Shown here in pieces: positions 1-7,069 of a DNA stretch of 13,683 bases. Numbering within the stretch: the stretch's first letter is position 1; each line of letters begins with the position of its first letter. The notes beneath the pieces are model-generated. The model saw only the letters and a list, made by a program, of their open reading frames with translations, did no database searches and was not told where the DNA came from. The DNA comes from Bacillota bacterium (lineage in GTDB: Bacteria > Bacillota > Clostridia > Lachnospirales > Lachnospiraceae). The stretch spans positions 1-13,683 of the forward strand of contig JAFACO010000404.1 of the NCBI GenBank assembly GCA_023425485.1. The letters run 5' to 3'. The position numbers and the translations under genes are program-made.

Positions 1-704
1 ATGACGATATTAATGAACTATCCAATCTAGTACAGCTCATTAACTTATATAGAGTAACAAAAAATCTCAGCTGTGAATATACGTCCTTTTCAAATAGTTT
101 CGAACTAGTTTCGACCTTGGAAAAGGGAAAACGGTTTGATTTCTATTGTCTTGATATAATTATGCCAGGCTTTACGGGTATTGAGGTTGCTAAGGAAATT
201 CGCACGTTTGATAAAACCGTACCAATTGTATTCTTTACTTCAGCTCCTGAGTTTGCTTTGGAAAGCTATTCTGTAAAAGCTATAAACTATGTACTAAAGC
301 CAATATCAATGGAAAAGCTATTTATCACCTTTGACGAACTACTAGAACAGATGAATGTGGTAAAGGAAATGGATGCTTTTATCATAAAGAGTAAGGAGGG
401 TATTCATAAAATACTGATTTCCAATTTGACTTTTGCCGAGGTTATCGGTAGAAATGTGTTGTATCATCTTCTCTCTGGCAAGGTAATTGAATGTACAGAA
501 GCTTTTTCGTCTGTCTGCGATAAGCTTATGAAATATAGATGTTTTATTAAACCACATCGCTCCTATCTTGTAAATATGCAGCATGTGGACACCATTGAAA
601 ATCATCAGATAACGTTGCAAACCTTTACCTCCATCCCTGTTGCACAGGGCAAAGTAAAGGAGCTTAAGCACCAGTATCTTGCTTATCAAATGGAAGAAGT
701 ATAA
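1..704 (+). CDS. LytTR-family response regulator (5' end cut by window edge)
   Basis: This is a DNA-binding response regulator of the AgrA/LytR type. The reading frame is open from the first bases of the window: the first complete codon is at position 3 and begins Asp-Asp, the usual acidic pair near the N-terminus of a receiver domain. The true start therefore lies just outside, and the TTG at 117 is internal. The phosphoacceptor Asp is in YCLDIIMPGFTGIEV, followed by the conserved Thr/Ser in FFTSA and Lys in VLKPIS. The C-terminal roughly 100 residues match a LytTR DNA-binding domain (IIKSKEGIHKI, then FIKPHRSYLVNM). It ends 18 bases before the histidine kinase gene, so the two are surely co-transcribed and form a cognate pair. 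Inferred role: it activates or represses target promoters after phosphorylation by the kinase. Confidence 0.9.
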   Translation, partial: DDINELSNLVQLINLYRVTKNLSCEYTSFSNSFELVSTLEKGKRFDFYCLDIIMPGFTGIEVAKEIRTFDKTVPIVFFTSAPEFALESYSVKAINYVLKPISMEKLFITFDELLEQMNVVKEMDAFIIKSKEGIHKILISNLTFAEVIGRNVLYHLLSGKVIECTEAFSSVCDKLMKYRCFIKPHRSYLVNMQHVDTIENHQITLQTFTSIPVAQGKVKELKHQYLAYQMEEV

Positions 705-722
705 ATAGATGGAGGTATTGTA

Positions 723-1994
723 ATGCTGGTAACTGCTCTTGGACTCCTACGATTTGCATTCTCCCTTATCTTCGGTCTAACAGTTTCTGCTCTCTTTGCA
801 GGAATTGAGCCCACACACAAAAAAAGGCTAAGTATTGGGTTTATCTGCGTAGCTTTTCTATTCATTCAGACTGCTTCCTATTGGCTTTGGGGATTAGATC
901 TCACGGCAAAACTATATCCCTTGATTATCCATTTGCCAATAACTATATTATTCTCCTTACTTTTTAAGCGCCCATGGCTCATATCCACTGTCAGTGTACT
1001 TTTTGGTTATCTTTGCTGTCAGGGGCCGCGCTGGGTAGGATTTCTTGCGGGAAATGCCTTTGGTAGCAGGCTCGCTGATCACATTGCTTATATCATAGCT
1101 GTGTTCCTTGCGTATTATTTCTTAAAAAGCTATGTAGTTGCTTCGGTCAGCCAGCTGTTGGAGAAAAACCTTAAAACCTGCGTATTATTAGGTGGTGTAC
1201 CACTATTCTACTATTTGTTCGACTACACTACCACAATCTACACTGACGTACTTTACCACGGTACAAAATGGGCGGTTCAGTTCATGCCCTCGACTATATC
1301 TATTTTTTATTTTGTATTTGTCATTCTTTACAACACTGAATCACATAAACAAGCAACACTTCAAAGAGAAAGGGATATGTTGGATGCCCAGTTTCGTCTA
1401 GCCCAAACTGAATTTGTTTCTTTGCGACAACTACAGCAAAGTGCCGCTTCCTATCGTCATGATATGCGCCACCATTTCTTACTTTTACAGAGCTTGGCCT
1501 CTGAGGAACGCCTTGAGGAAATTAAAGAATATCTACACACAGCCCAATCAGACCTGGATACCATCACCCCGATACGCTTTTGTGAAAATGAAACCGTCAA
1601 TCTTATTTTATCCGCCTTTGCCACCAAAGCAAACCACTTGGGAATTCTCTTATCGATAGAAGCAAAGTTACCTGATGTCCTGCCCTTTAGTGATACCGAG
1701 TTATGTTCTCTCTTATCAAATGCCTTGGAAAATGCTATTAATGCCTGTCATAAAGTAGTCGACAACAATAATCGTATTATTCGCTTACGTGTGTATTCCA
1801 AAAATAATAAATTGTGCATTGATCTTAGTAACACCTATCTGACAGAGCCAATTTTCCAGCAGGGGATTCCAGTTCAACAAGATCAAGGACATGGCTTTGG
1901 TACGAAGAGCATGGTACATATCATTGAAAAACATGGCGGTGTATTTAAATTTTCAGTTGAGGATGGCTGGTTTATATTCCAGGCCACTGCATGA
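723..1994 (+). CDS. AgrC-like GHKL sensor histidine kinase
   Basis: A 423-residue membrane sensor kinase. Residues 1-203 are hydrophobic, with about six membrane segments. A coiled-coil-like linker (about 207-243) leads to the dimerisation/phosphoacceptor motif SYRHDMRHHF, where His246 is the likely phosphorylated residue. The C-terminal GHKL ATPase has an N-box LLSNALENAINAC (Asn333, Asn337) and a G-box GHGFGTKSM (389-397). This arrangement, with a polytopic N-terminus and HATPase_c_5-type domain, is that of AgrC-like receptors for peptide pheromones. The ATG at 723 is preceded by GGAGG at 710-714, 8 bases upstream. It is the second gene after the LytTR regulator. No agrB or agrD homologue lies downstream, so the ligand is unknown. 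The protein ends shortly after the G2-like region, as is normal for the family. Confidence 0.9.
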   Translation: MLVTALGLLRFAFSLIFGLTVSALFAGIEPTHKKRLSIGFICVAFLFIQTASYWLWGLDLTAKLYPLIIHLPITILFSLLFKRPWLISTVSVLFGYLCCQGPRWVGFLAGNAFGSRLADHIAYIIAVFLAYYFLKSYVVASVSQLLEKNLKTCVLLGGVPLFYYLFDYTTTIYTDVLYHGTKWAVQFMPSTISIFYFVFVILYNTESHKQATLQRERDMLDAQFRLAQTEFVSLRQLQQSAASYRHDMRHHFLLLQSLASEERLEEIKEYLHTAQSDLDTITPIRFCENETVNLILSAFATKANHLGILLSIEAKLPDVLPFSDTELCSLLSNALENAINACHKVVDNNNRIIRLRVYSKNNKLCIDLSNTYLTEPIFQQGIPVQQDQGHGFGTKSMVHIIEKHGGVFKFSVEDGWFIFQATA

Positions 1995-2051
1995 TCAATG
2001 TTAAAGGTCTGCTGTAAAAATGCCTTATACTACTTTTTGATATACTTGGGG

Positions 2052-2104
2052 AAAGAAAAAACAGGGTGCTCGTTACTGTTAACGAACAACCTGTTTATTT
2101 CTTT
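2052..2104. terminator. Bidirectional intrinsic terminator between kinase and aldolase genes
   Basis: An inverted repeat lies between two converging genes. The core arms are 2060-2075 and 2080-2095, with 14 of 16 positions paired and a CTGT loop. They are flanked by A-rich sequence on the left (AAAGAAAAAA) and T-rich sequence on the right (TTTATTTCTTT), which extend the helix and supply a U-tract on either strand. It probably ends both the two-component operon and the minus-strand aldolase transcript. Confidence 0.75.
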
Positions 2105-2199
2105 AACCTATATTCTATTATGTTTGCCACCAAGCTTATATAACTCAAGTATATCTACATACTTTTTCCATCAAGCATGGTGTTTCTTGGATTGAGGAA

Positions 2200-3144
2200 C
2201 TACAACTCTGCTGCGGCTCCTGAACAGCCCAACACGTTTACTATCTTATGTTTTACAACTGCTTTAATATTATTTCTAGCTGGTGTGAGATATTGTCTTG
2301 GATCAAAATGACTTGGATTTGTTGCAAAATACTCTCTGACACCTGCAGTAAATGCCAGTCTTAAGTCAGAATCAATATTAATCTTGCATACTGCCATACC
2401 TGCTGCCTGTCTCAGCATCTCTTCTGGAATACCGATGGCATCATCTAGCTTACCGCCAAAACGCTTAATTATCTCCACGTATTCCTGTGAAACAGAGGAA
2501 GCACCATGTAATACAATTGGAAAGTTAGGAAGTCTTTTCTCAACTTCTGCCAGGATGTCAAACCGAAGCTGTGGTTTCTGACCTGGCTTAAATTTGAAGG
2601 CACCATGACTGGTACCGATAGCTATTGCTAAAGAATCAACACCTGTGCGGGAAACAAACTCTTCCACTTCTTCTGGTCTTGTATAGGAAGCATCAGCTGC
2701 TGATACATTTACATCATCTTCAATACCAGCTAATTTACCAAGCTCACCCTCTACAACACAACCATGTGCATGTGCATACTCAACGACTCTTTTTGTAAGT
2801 TCAATATTATCTTCAAAACTATGCTTTGAACCATCAATCATAACGGACGAGAACCCACCATCAATACATGCCTTGCAAATCTCAAAGTCATCTCCATGAT
2901 CCAGATGAAGTGCAATTGGTAGGTCTGTATCTTGTAAAGCTGCTTCTACCAGCTTAATTAAATAAGCATGTTTCGCATATTTTCTAGCCCCTGCTGAAAC
3001 TTGCAGTATAATCGGAGCATTTTCTTCTTTTGCTGCTTCTGTAATTCCTTGTACGATTTCCATGTTGTTCACGTTAAAGGCTCCTATTGCATAGCCTCCA
3101 GCATAAGCTTTTTGAAACATTTCTTTGGTTGTTATCAATCCCAT
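2200..3144 (-). CDS. fba: Class II fructose-bisphosphate aldolase (314 aa)
   Basis: A zinc-dependent aldolase that cleaves fructose 1,6-bisphosphate to dihydroxyacetone phosphate and glyceraldehyde 3-phosphate in glycolysis. The substrate phosphate and metal sites of the family are visible: NVNN (24-27), the catalytic Asp82 with metal-ligand His83 in LHLDHGDD, Glu in VVEGELG, a metal-ligand His180 in IGTSHGAF, His213 in VLHGASS, and the phosphate-binding CKINIDSD near 253-260. Compared with the 288-residue paralogue next to it, it has an insertion around 230-250 and a longer loop after His180, as in the clostridial Fba subgroup. The ATG at 3144 follows GGAAAGGATG on the minus strand. It has its own promoter (3201-3209) and a terminator upstream that isolates it from the paralogue. 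Fructose-bisphosphate specificity is inferred from overall similarity; other ketose-bisphosphates cannot be excluded. Confidence 0.9.
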   Translation of the reverse strand: MGLITTKEMFQKAYAGGYAIGAFNVNNMEIVQGITEAAKEENAPIILQVSAGARKYAKHAYLIKLVEAALQDTDLPIALHLDHGDDFEICKACIDGGFSSVMIDGSKHSFEDNIELTKRVVEYAHAHGCVVEGELGKLAGIEDDVNVSAADASYTRPEEVEEFVSRTGVDSLAIAIGTSHGAFKFKPGQKPQLRFDILAEVEKRLPNFPIVLHGASSVSQEYVEIIKRFGGKLDDAIGIPEEMLRQAAGMAVCKINIDSDLRLAFTAGVREYFATNPSHFDPRQYLTPARNNIKAVVKHKIVNVLGCSGAAAEL

Positions 3145-3200
3145 AGTTTTTCATCCTTTCCTTATTGTATGATGCATTACCATATATTTACATCAATTCT

Positions 3201-3209
3201 ATTATATCA
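3201..3209 (-). promoter_or_regulatory. Extended -10 promoter element for the 314-aa aldolase
   Basis: Read on the minus strand the sequence is TGATATAAT, a perfect TATAAT hexamer with the TGn extension. No convincing -35 hexamer lies 16-18 bases upstream, which is tolerated by extended -10 promoters. It sits about 57 bases upstream of the aldolase start. Confidence 0.6.
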
Positions 3210-3265
3210 TAAAATCGTAAAAAGATAAGTAATTTTTGAATAATGTGCTATAATTTTTCGTACAA

Positions 3266-3312
3266 AAATAGCCCAAAGGAGCTTCCACGTGAACGCTGCC
3301 TTTGGGCTATTT
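3266..3312 (-). terminator. Intrinsic terminator of the 288-aa aldolase gene
   Basis: There are perfect 14-bp arms, AAATAGCCCAAAGG at 3266-3279 and its complement at 3299-3312. A few further pairs are possible inside the 19-base loop. On the minus strand the stem is followed by a T-rich run (TTTTTGTACG). It lies about 47 bases past the aldolase stop codon and separates that gene from the promoter of the next one. Confidence 0.85.
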
Positions 3313-3358
3313 ATATCAGAACTCTTAGATTTTACAGTTATAATTACCTTCAGTTTAA

Positions 3359-4225
3359 TTATGCCTGACCAACGGAACCGAATAACTCCATTTTATCTTT
3401 TACAGTTGCTTTGATAGCTTCAAAGCCAGGAGCTAGTAACTTACGAGGGTCAAATCCTTTACCCTTTAAATCTTTGCCTTCTTCAATGTATTTACGTGTT
3501 GCTTCCTGGAATGCTAATTGGCATTCTGTATTAACATTGATCTTAGCAACGCCAAGAGAGATTGCTTTCTTAATCATATCTGCTGGAATACCAGTACCGC
3601 CGTGAAGTACTAAAGGCATTTCACCAGTTTTCTCCTGAACTGCTGCTAAAGTCTCAAAGCTAAGTCCTGGCCAGTTCTCTGGATATTTACCATGAATATT
3701 ACCGATACCTGCTGCTAACATAGTTACACCAAGATCAGCAATTGCTTTACATTCTTCTGGATCTGCACATTCGCCTGCACCAACTACGCCATCTTCTTCT
3801 CCGCCGATGGAACCAACTTCTGCTTCGATGGAGATGCCTTTGCTTTCACAAATAGCAACTAATTCTGTTGTCTTTTCAATGTTCTCAGCGATTGGATAAT
3901 GAGAACCATCAAACATTACGGAAGAAAAACCTGCATTAATACATGCAAGTGCACCGTCGTAGCTGCCGTGATCTAAATGAAGTGCTACAGGAACAGTAAT
4001 CTTTAATTCCTCGATCATTCCATTTACCATACCAACTACAGTCTTATATCCACACATATATTTACCAGCACCTTCGGAAACTCCGAGAATTACTGGTGAT
4101 TTTAACTCTTCTGCTGTTAATAAAACAGCTTTTGTCCATTCTAAGTTATTGATGTTGAACTGGCCAACTGCATATTTGCCTTGCTTTGCTTTTGTAAGCA
4201 TTTCTTTTGCTGATACTAATGCCAT
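3359..4225 (-). CDS. Class II fructose-1,6-bisphosphate aldolase, FbaA/GatY-like (288 aa)
   Basis: The second class II aldolase, of the shorter FbaA/GatY/KbaY type seen in Bacillus (about 285 residues). Visible features are GQFNINN (21-27), Asp85-His86 in LHLDHGS (catalytic Asp and zinc ligand), Glu134/Glu136 in SIEAEVGSIGG, His178 in IGNIHGKYP, His208 in VLHGGTGIP, and the phosphate-binding AKINVNTE (227-234). It begins MALVSAKEML, a standard start, with GGAGG at 4233-4237 seven bases upstream of the ATG. A consensus sigma-A promoter lies about 70 bases upstream, which suggests strong expression typical of a glycolytic gene. It is the more distant of two aldolases in tandem on the same strand, each with separate transcription signals. 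It could act on fructose or tagatose bisphosphate; the sequence alone does not settle this. Confidence 0.88.
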   Translation of the reverse strand: MALVSAKEMLTKAKQGKYAVGQFNINNLEWTKAVLLTAEELKSPVILGVSEGAGKYMCGYKTVVGMVNGMIEELKITVPVALHLDHGSYDGALACINAGFSSVMFDGSHYPIAENIEKTTELVAICESKGISIEAEVGSIGGEEDGVVGAGECADPEECKAIADLGVTMLAAGIGNIHGKYPENWPGLSFETLAAVQEKTGEMPLVLHGGTGIPADMIKKAISLGVAKINVNTECQLAFQEATRKYIEEGKDLKGKGFDPRKLLAPGFEAIKATVKDKMELFGSVGQA

Positions 4226-4295
4226 TTTGATATCCTCCGTTAAAATTATTTATTTTAAATATTAACATAAACCGATATAATCTTTCACAGCCACC

Positions 4296-4324
4296 ATTAT
4301 AATCGTTTCTATAGTATTTGTCAA
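4296..4324 (-). promoter_or_regulatory. Consensus sigma-A promoter for the 288-aa aldolase
   Basis: On the minus strand there is a perfect TTGACA (4319-4324), a 17-base spacer and a perfect TATAAT (4296-4301). Transcription would start near 4289, giving a 5' leader of roughly 65 bases before the aldolase ATG. Confidence 0.9.
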
Positions 4325-4415
4325 AACTAAAGTTCAATTCACCTAATACAATATGAATACTTTTGCTATAATTCAACCCTCTAAAGCCGTGAGGTGATTT
4401 GCTCAATTACAGGGA

Positions 4416-4444
4416 TTGTAACTTATGAATTAATAGTATATAAA
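4416..4444 (+). promoter_or_regulatory. Probable promoter for the isochorismatase-family gene
   Basis: TTGTAA at 4416-4421, a 17-base spacer and TATAAA at 4439-4444, about 85 bases upstream of the ATG. It is divergent from the aldolase promoter at 4296-4324. The rest of the 305-base divergent gap (4226-4530) is AT-rich, with no gene or further structure that I can support. Confidence 0.5.
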
Positions 4445-4530
4445 TAATATATAACAATTTTCTATCCGATATAGTACGCTAAGCTTTACTATTATTTATC
4501 ATTAATTTTAATGGAAAGGTGGTATCCTAC

Positions 4531-5061
4531 ATGAGTAACATAGCATTATTAATCGTAGATGTTCAGAACGCAATTGTGGATGAGCATCCCTATAATGAAA
4601 AGAATGTAATTGAAAATATTAAAAATTTACTTTCAGCGGCAAGAGCTAATCATAAGGAAGTCATCTATATTCAACACGAGAAAGCTGGCAGTGAATTTGA
4701 GCATGGTTTAGATGGCTGGCAAATCTATGCTTCAATTTCCCCGATTGACAATGAGAAGATAATTGAGAAGAACTATAACAGTGCCTTTGTCAAAACTGAA
4801 TTAAAGGATTATCTCTCCTCAAAGAACATAACCACACTTGTCCTTGTTGGAATGCAAACTGATTACTGTATTGATGCAACCTGCAAAGGTGCTTTTGAAC
4901 ATGGCTATCAAGTTATTATCCCCGAAGCCACCAACGCTACCTTTGATAATGAGTATCTTTCCGGTGAAAAGCTCTATGAATATTATAACCATTATATGTG
5001 GGACAATCGTTATGCTAAGTTATTATCATTAGAGGAAGTAATTCAACTCTTAGAACAATAA
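4531..5061 (+). CDS. Isochorismatase-family cysteine hydrolase
   Basis: A 176-residue cytosolic hydrolase of the isochorismatase/nicotinamidase fold. The catalytic triad of the family is present: Asp10 in LLIVDVQ, Lys80 in IIEKNYNSAF, and the nucleophile Cys113 in GMQTDYCIDAT. Members act on amides such as nicotinamide, ureides or isochorismate; the substrate here cannot be told. I chose the ATG at 4531 because AAAGGTGG (4515-4522) sits eight bases upstream. The GTG at 4519 lies inside that ribosome binding site and is unlikely to be the start. The gene stands alone, divergent from the aldolases. The metal-binding pattern of true nicotinamidases (D-x-H-x-x-H after the Asp) is not evident, which argues for an uncharacterised subgroup. 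Confidence 0.85.
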   Translation: MSNIALLIVDVQNAIVDEHPYNEKNVIENIKNLLSAARANHKEVIYIQHEKAGSEFEHGLDGWQIYASISPIDNEKIIEKNYNSAFVKTELKDYLSSKNITTLVLVGMQTDYCIDATCKGAFEHGYQVIIPEATNATFDNEYLSGEKLYEYYNHYMWDNRYAKLLSLEEVIQLLEQ

Positions 5062-5068
5062 GCATAAT

Positions 5069-5099
5069 AGTTTAGCTATACAAAGCTTATGGCTAAACT
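5069..5099 (+). terminator. Hairpin just after the isochorismatase-family gene, possible weak terminator
   Basis: Arms 5069-5080 and 5088-5099 pair over 12 positions with one G-U wobble and a 7-base loop. It begins 8 bases after the stop codon. No U-tract follows, so it may be a 3'-end stabilising structure or a weak terminator. Confidence 0.4.
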
Positions 5100-5174
5100 G
5101 GTATGAATGTGCAAACCCTCTAATCTTTATTATTAATTTAAAATTGACATCTTCAAAGTTATGTGTTAATCTTT

Positions 5175-5204
5175 TTGAAAATCTAGAAAGCGAGCTGATA
5201 CTAT
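5175..5204 (+). promoter_or_regulatory. Candidate promoter for the structured RNA at 5211-5405
   Basis: TTGAAA at 5175-5180, an 18-base spacer and TACTAT at 5199-5204 carrying the TGn extension (TGA at 5196-5198). An alternative is TTGACA at 5144-5149 with GTTAAT at 5165-5170 and a short 15-base spacer. Either would start transcription just upstream of the structured RNA. Confidence 0.45.
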
Positions 5205-5210
5205 GTTGTC

Positions 5211-5405
5211 AATTGTATATAGTTATTTAAATAGGGACGACGATCGTTAGCGCTTGCAGCTATGAATTAATCATAGGTGCAAGTGCTTATTGTCTTGTGC
5301 CTATGTGGAAATAGCATATTTACGCTATGCAAAATATGTTGTTATAAAACCGGAAGACCACATTGGTGAATTTTATTTAAAATTATACCATTGTGGTCTT
5401 TTTAT
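5211..5405 (+). ncRNA. Candidate structured RNA or attenuator leader, unclassified
   Basis: About 195 bases with no coding frame of note. The main hairpin has arms 5249-5265 and 5271-5287, with 16 of 17 positions paired including one G-U, and loop ATTAA. A second helix lies beneath it (5239-5244 with 5289-5294), separated by a 4/1 internal loop. A small hairpin follows (5314-5318 with 5326-5330), then a strong intrinsic terminator (5354-5400). The segment CCTATGTGG (5300-5308) can pair at 8 of 9 positions with 5358-5366, the left arm of the terminator. This would allow a terminator/antiterminator switch. I do not recognise a known riboswitch or T-box consensus. It could be a free small RNA or a leader for the AspRS gene 310 bases downstream. 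Confidence 0.5.
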
Positions 5406-5407
5406 AT
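5354..5407 (+). terminator. Strong intrinsic terminator inside the gap before the AspRS gene
   Basis: Arms 5354-5367 and 5387-5400 match at 13 of 14 positions. The inner sequence AATTTTA/TAAAATT continues the helix, and the right arm runs into a T-rich stretch (TCTTTTTATAT). There is no gene close upstream on the plus strand except the hydrolase 290 bases away, so it most likely ends the structured RNA. Confidence 0.85.
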
Positions 5408-5410
5408 GCT

Positions 5411-5525
5411 TTTTTAAGCAACGGCCTGCAATCTACTTAAGGGTTAACTAATTATTGTAACACGGAAAGGTTGTGATACTTTGAGACATACAGATTATGT
5501 CGGAATGGATTCTAGCTTCTCTCAC
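5411..5525. other. Intergenic stretch with no supported feature
   Basis: AT-rich sequence between the terminator and the inverted-repeat element. It contains only very short frames, such as a 16-codon TTG frame at 5481-5531. I see no promoter, RNA or gene that I can support here. Confidence 0.5.
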
Positions 5526-5654
5526 ATATAAGTTTAATTATGGTGTCAAAAGCCAATCTATCTATAAATGATGAATAAGCCCGCATATATATATACAGTC
5601 ATATTCATCACTTTCAGTTTAGGAAGGCTTTTGACACTATAATCAAAGTTTTAT
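5526..5654. repeat. 129-bp inverted-repeat (MITE-like) element with nested stem
   Basis: Outer arms 5526-5554 and 5626-5654 are 29 bases each and match at 25 positions. The innermost 12 (GTGTCAAAAGCC and its complement) are perfect. Inside lies a second perfect 9-bp stem, TGATGAATA (5569-5577) with TATTCATCA (5602-5610), separated from the outer stem by a near-symmetric 14/15-base internal loop, with a 24-base apex containing a TA run. No target-site duplication is evident at the outer ends and no transposase is present. It may be a small non-autonomous element or a large regulatory hairpin upstream of the AspRS gene. The right arm contains TTGACA and TATAAT, but only one base apart, so they are not a promoter pair. 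Confidence 0.65.
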
Positions 5655-5715
5655 TTCGAGCTTGGTTCTGAACAGTTACATTAATTCAACTACAAATCAT
5701 GAAGGGATGAAGATT

Positions 5716-7041
5716 ATGCATTACATGAATGGAAATATGGAAAAGGAATTTATTAATCCGGAGGAATTAAATAATTATATCGGGAAAACGGTGAAACTCT
5801 ATGGTTCGGTATATAAAATAAGAAAAATGAGCGGCTTTGCTTTTATTGTACTAAGATGTAGAAGACTTATGCTTCAATGCATTTATGGTGAAGAATTCAG
5901 CAATTTTTCAATAGATCAACTAAAAGAAGAAGCCTGCATTATCGCAAGCGGTGAAATAATAGCAGACGAACGCTCTAAAAGTGGCTTTGAACTGCGACTT
6001 ATACAGATTGAAGTACTCTCTGCTCCTTCACAAGAATTGCCTGTCGTTATTAACCAAAAGAAAATAGAGGCCTCCCTGGATACATTGCTTGACTATCGCC
6101 CCATTACGCTTCGCAACGAAAAGGAGCGTGCTATCTTTAAATTGCAGGAAGGAATTCAACGTGGTTTTCGTGATTTCTTAACTTCTTTACAATTTACAGA
6201 GATTCATACACCTAAAATCGTTTATGCAGGGGCAGAAGGCGGAGCGAATATTTTTCAACTAGACTATTTTGGTCGTGAAGCCTATTTGGCACAGAGCCCT
6301 CAATTTTATAAGCAGATGATGGTAGGGGTTTATGAAAAAGTCTTTGAAATAGCACCGGTATTCCGCGCAGAAAAGCACGATACTTCCAGACATTTGAATG
6401 AATACATCAGTGTGGATCTGGAGATGGGTTATCTGACCAGCTATACAGAACTAATGCAGCTAGAAACAGCTATGCTGCAATCTACCTTCGATTTTCTGCA
6501 AAGAGAATACCCTCAGGAGCTTATGCTGTTAAAGGTCTCTTTACCAGATGCTTCTAACATCCCCGTTGTAACTTTTGAACAGGCAAAGCAACTGGTATCC
6601 ATAGAATATAAAAGAGAGATTACCGATTTTGAAGATTTTGAACCTGAGGAAGAAAAACTTCTTTATGAAATAATGAAGAAGAAACATGGAAGTGAGTTTG
6701 TATTTGTAACTCATTATCCTACGAAAAAACGTCCCTTCTATGCTATGGAAGACCCTTTAAATCCTGATGTAACCTGTAGCTTTGACCTACTATTTCGAGG
6801 TCTTGAAATTACAACTGGCGGTCAAAGAATTCATAATTACGAGGAGCAAGTCAATAAATTACAAAGACGCGGCATGAATCCCGAAGCCTTTGAAAGTTAT
6901 TTAATGCTTCATAAGTATGGTATCCCACCTCATGGAGGACTTGGACTTGGGTTAGAACGTTTTACCAGTAAACTATTGGAGCAGAACAATGTTCGTTATT
7001 CCACTTTATTCCCTAGAGATATTAAGAGATTAGTACCTTAA
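5716..7041 (+). CDS. aspS2: Archaeal-type aspartyl-tRNA synthetase, probably nondiscriminating
   Basis: A class IIb synthetase that charges tRNA(Asp), and in nondiscriminating forms also tRNA(Asn), with aspartate. At about 441 residues it lacks the large GAD insertion of the roughly 590-residue bacterial AspRS and resembles the archaeal type. An N-terminal OB-fold anticodon-binding domain (about 20-105) precedes the catalytic core. The core has motif 1 around FTEIHTPKIV, AQSPQFYKQMM, motif 2 FRAEKHDTSRHLNE, KKRPFYAMEDP (AspRS-like aspartate site), and motif 3 GGLGLGLERF. I place the start at the ATG at 5716, nine bases after GAAGGG. ATGs at 5707 and 5737 are alternatives, and an upstream TTG at 5662 has no ribosome binding site. 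The OB-fold signature GSVYKIRKMSG...VLRCRR is divergent where relatives usually have an RD. No amidotransferase genes are adjacent. The leader holds two large structured elements. Confidence 0.88.
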   Translation: MHYMNGNMEKEFINPEELNNYIGKTVKLYGSVYKIRKMSGFAFIVLRCRRLMLQCIYGEEFSNFSIDQLKEEACIIASGEIIADERSKSGFELRLIQIEVLSAPSQELPVVINQKKIEASLDTLLDYRPITLRNEKERAIFKLQEGIQRGFRDFLTSLQFTEIHTPKIVYAGAEGGANIFQLDYFGREAYLAQSPQFYKQMMVGVYEKVFEIAPVFRAEKHDTSRHLNEYISVDLEMGYLTSYTELMQLETAMLQSTFDFLQREYPQELMLLKVSLPDASNIPVVTFEQAKQLVSIEYKREITDFEDFEPEEEKLLYEIMKKKHGSEFVFVTHYPTKKRPFYAMEDPLNPDVTCSFDLLFRGLEITTGGQRIHNYEEQVNKLQRRGMNPEAFESYLMLHKYGIPPHGGLGLGLERFTSKLLEQNNVRYSTLFPRDIKRLVP

Positions 7042-7069
7042 TTCAAAAAAACACACCTTTTGTTCCGAG

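Noticed and set aside
1998..2195. A 65-codon hydrophobic frame just after the histidine kinase, with two adjacent Cys residues, considered as an AgrD-like peptide gene
   Set aside because: There is no ribosome binding site before its ATG, it runs through both arms of the bidirectional terminator, and it lacks the charged C-terminal recognition segment of AgrD.
2384..2581. Plus-strand open frames within the two aldolase genes, and similar antisense frames elsewhere
   Set aside because: They lie wholly opposite well-supported genes, have no ribosome binding sites and encode no recognisable domain.
5211..5407. T-box leader controlling the AspRS gene
   Set aside because: I found no T-box sequence of the GGTGGNACCGCG type or specifier-loop arrangement, and the terminator lies over 300 bases before the gene.
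5481..5531. A 16-codon TTG frame after GGAAAGG, reading RHTDYVGMDSSFSHI, considered as a leader peptide or transposase remnant
   Set aside because: It is too short and has a rare start codon. The resemblance of YVGMD to IS110-type N-termini is only a few residues long, and no further transposase sequence follows.
5631..5643. TTGACA and TATAAT in the right arm of the inverted repeat, considered as a promoter for the AspRS gene
   Set aside because: The two hexamers are one base apart, not 16-18, and no good partner exists at the correct distance.
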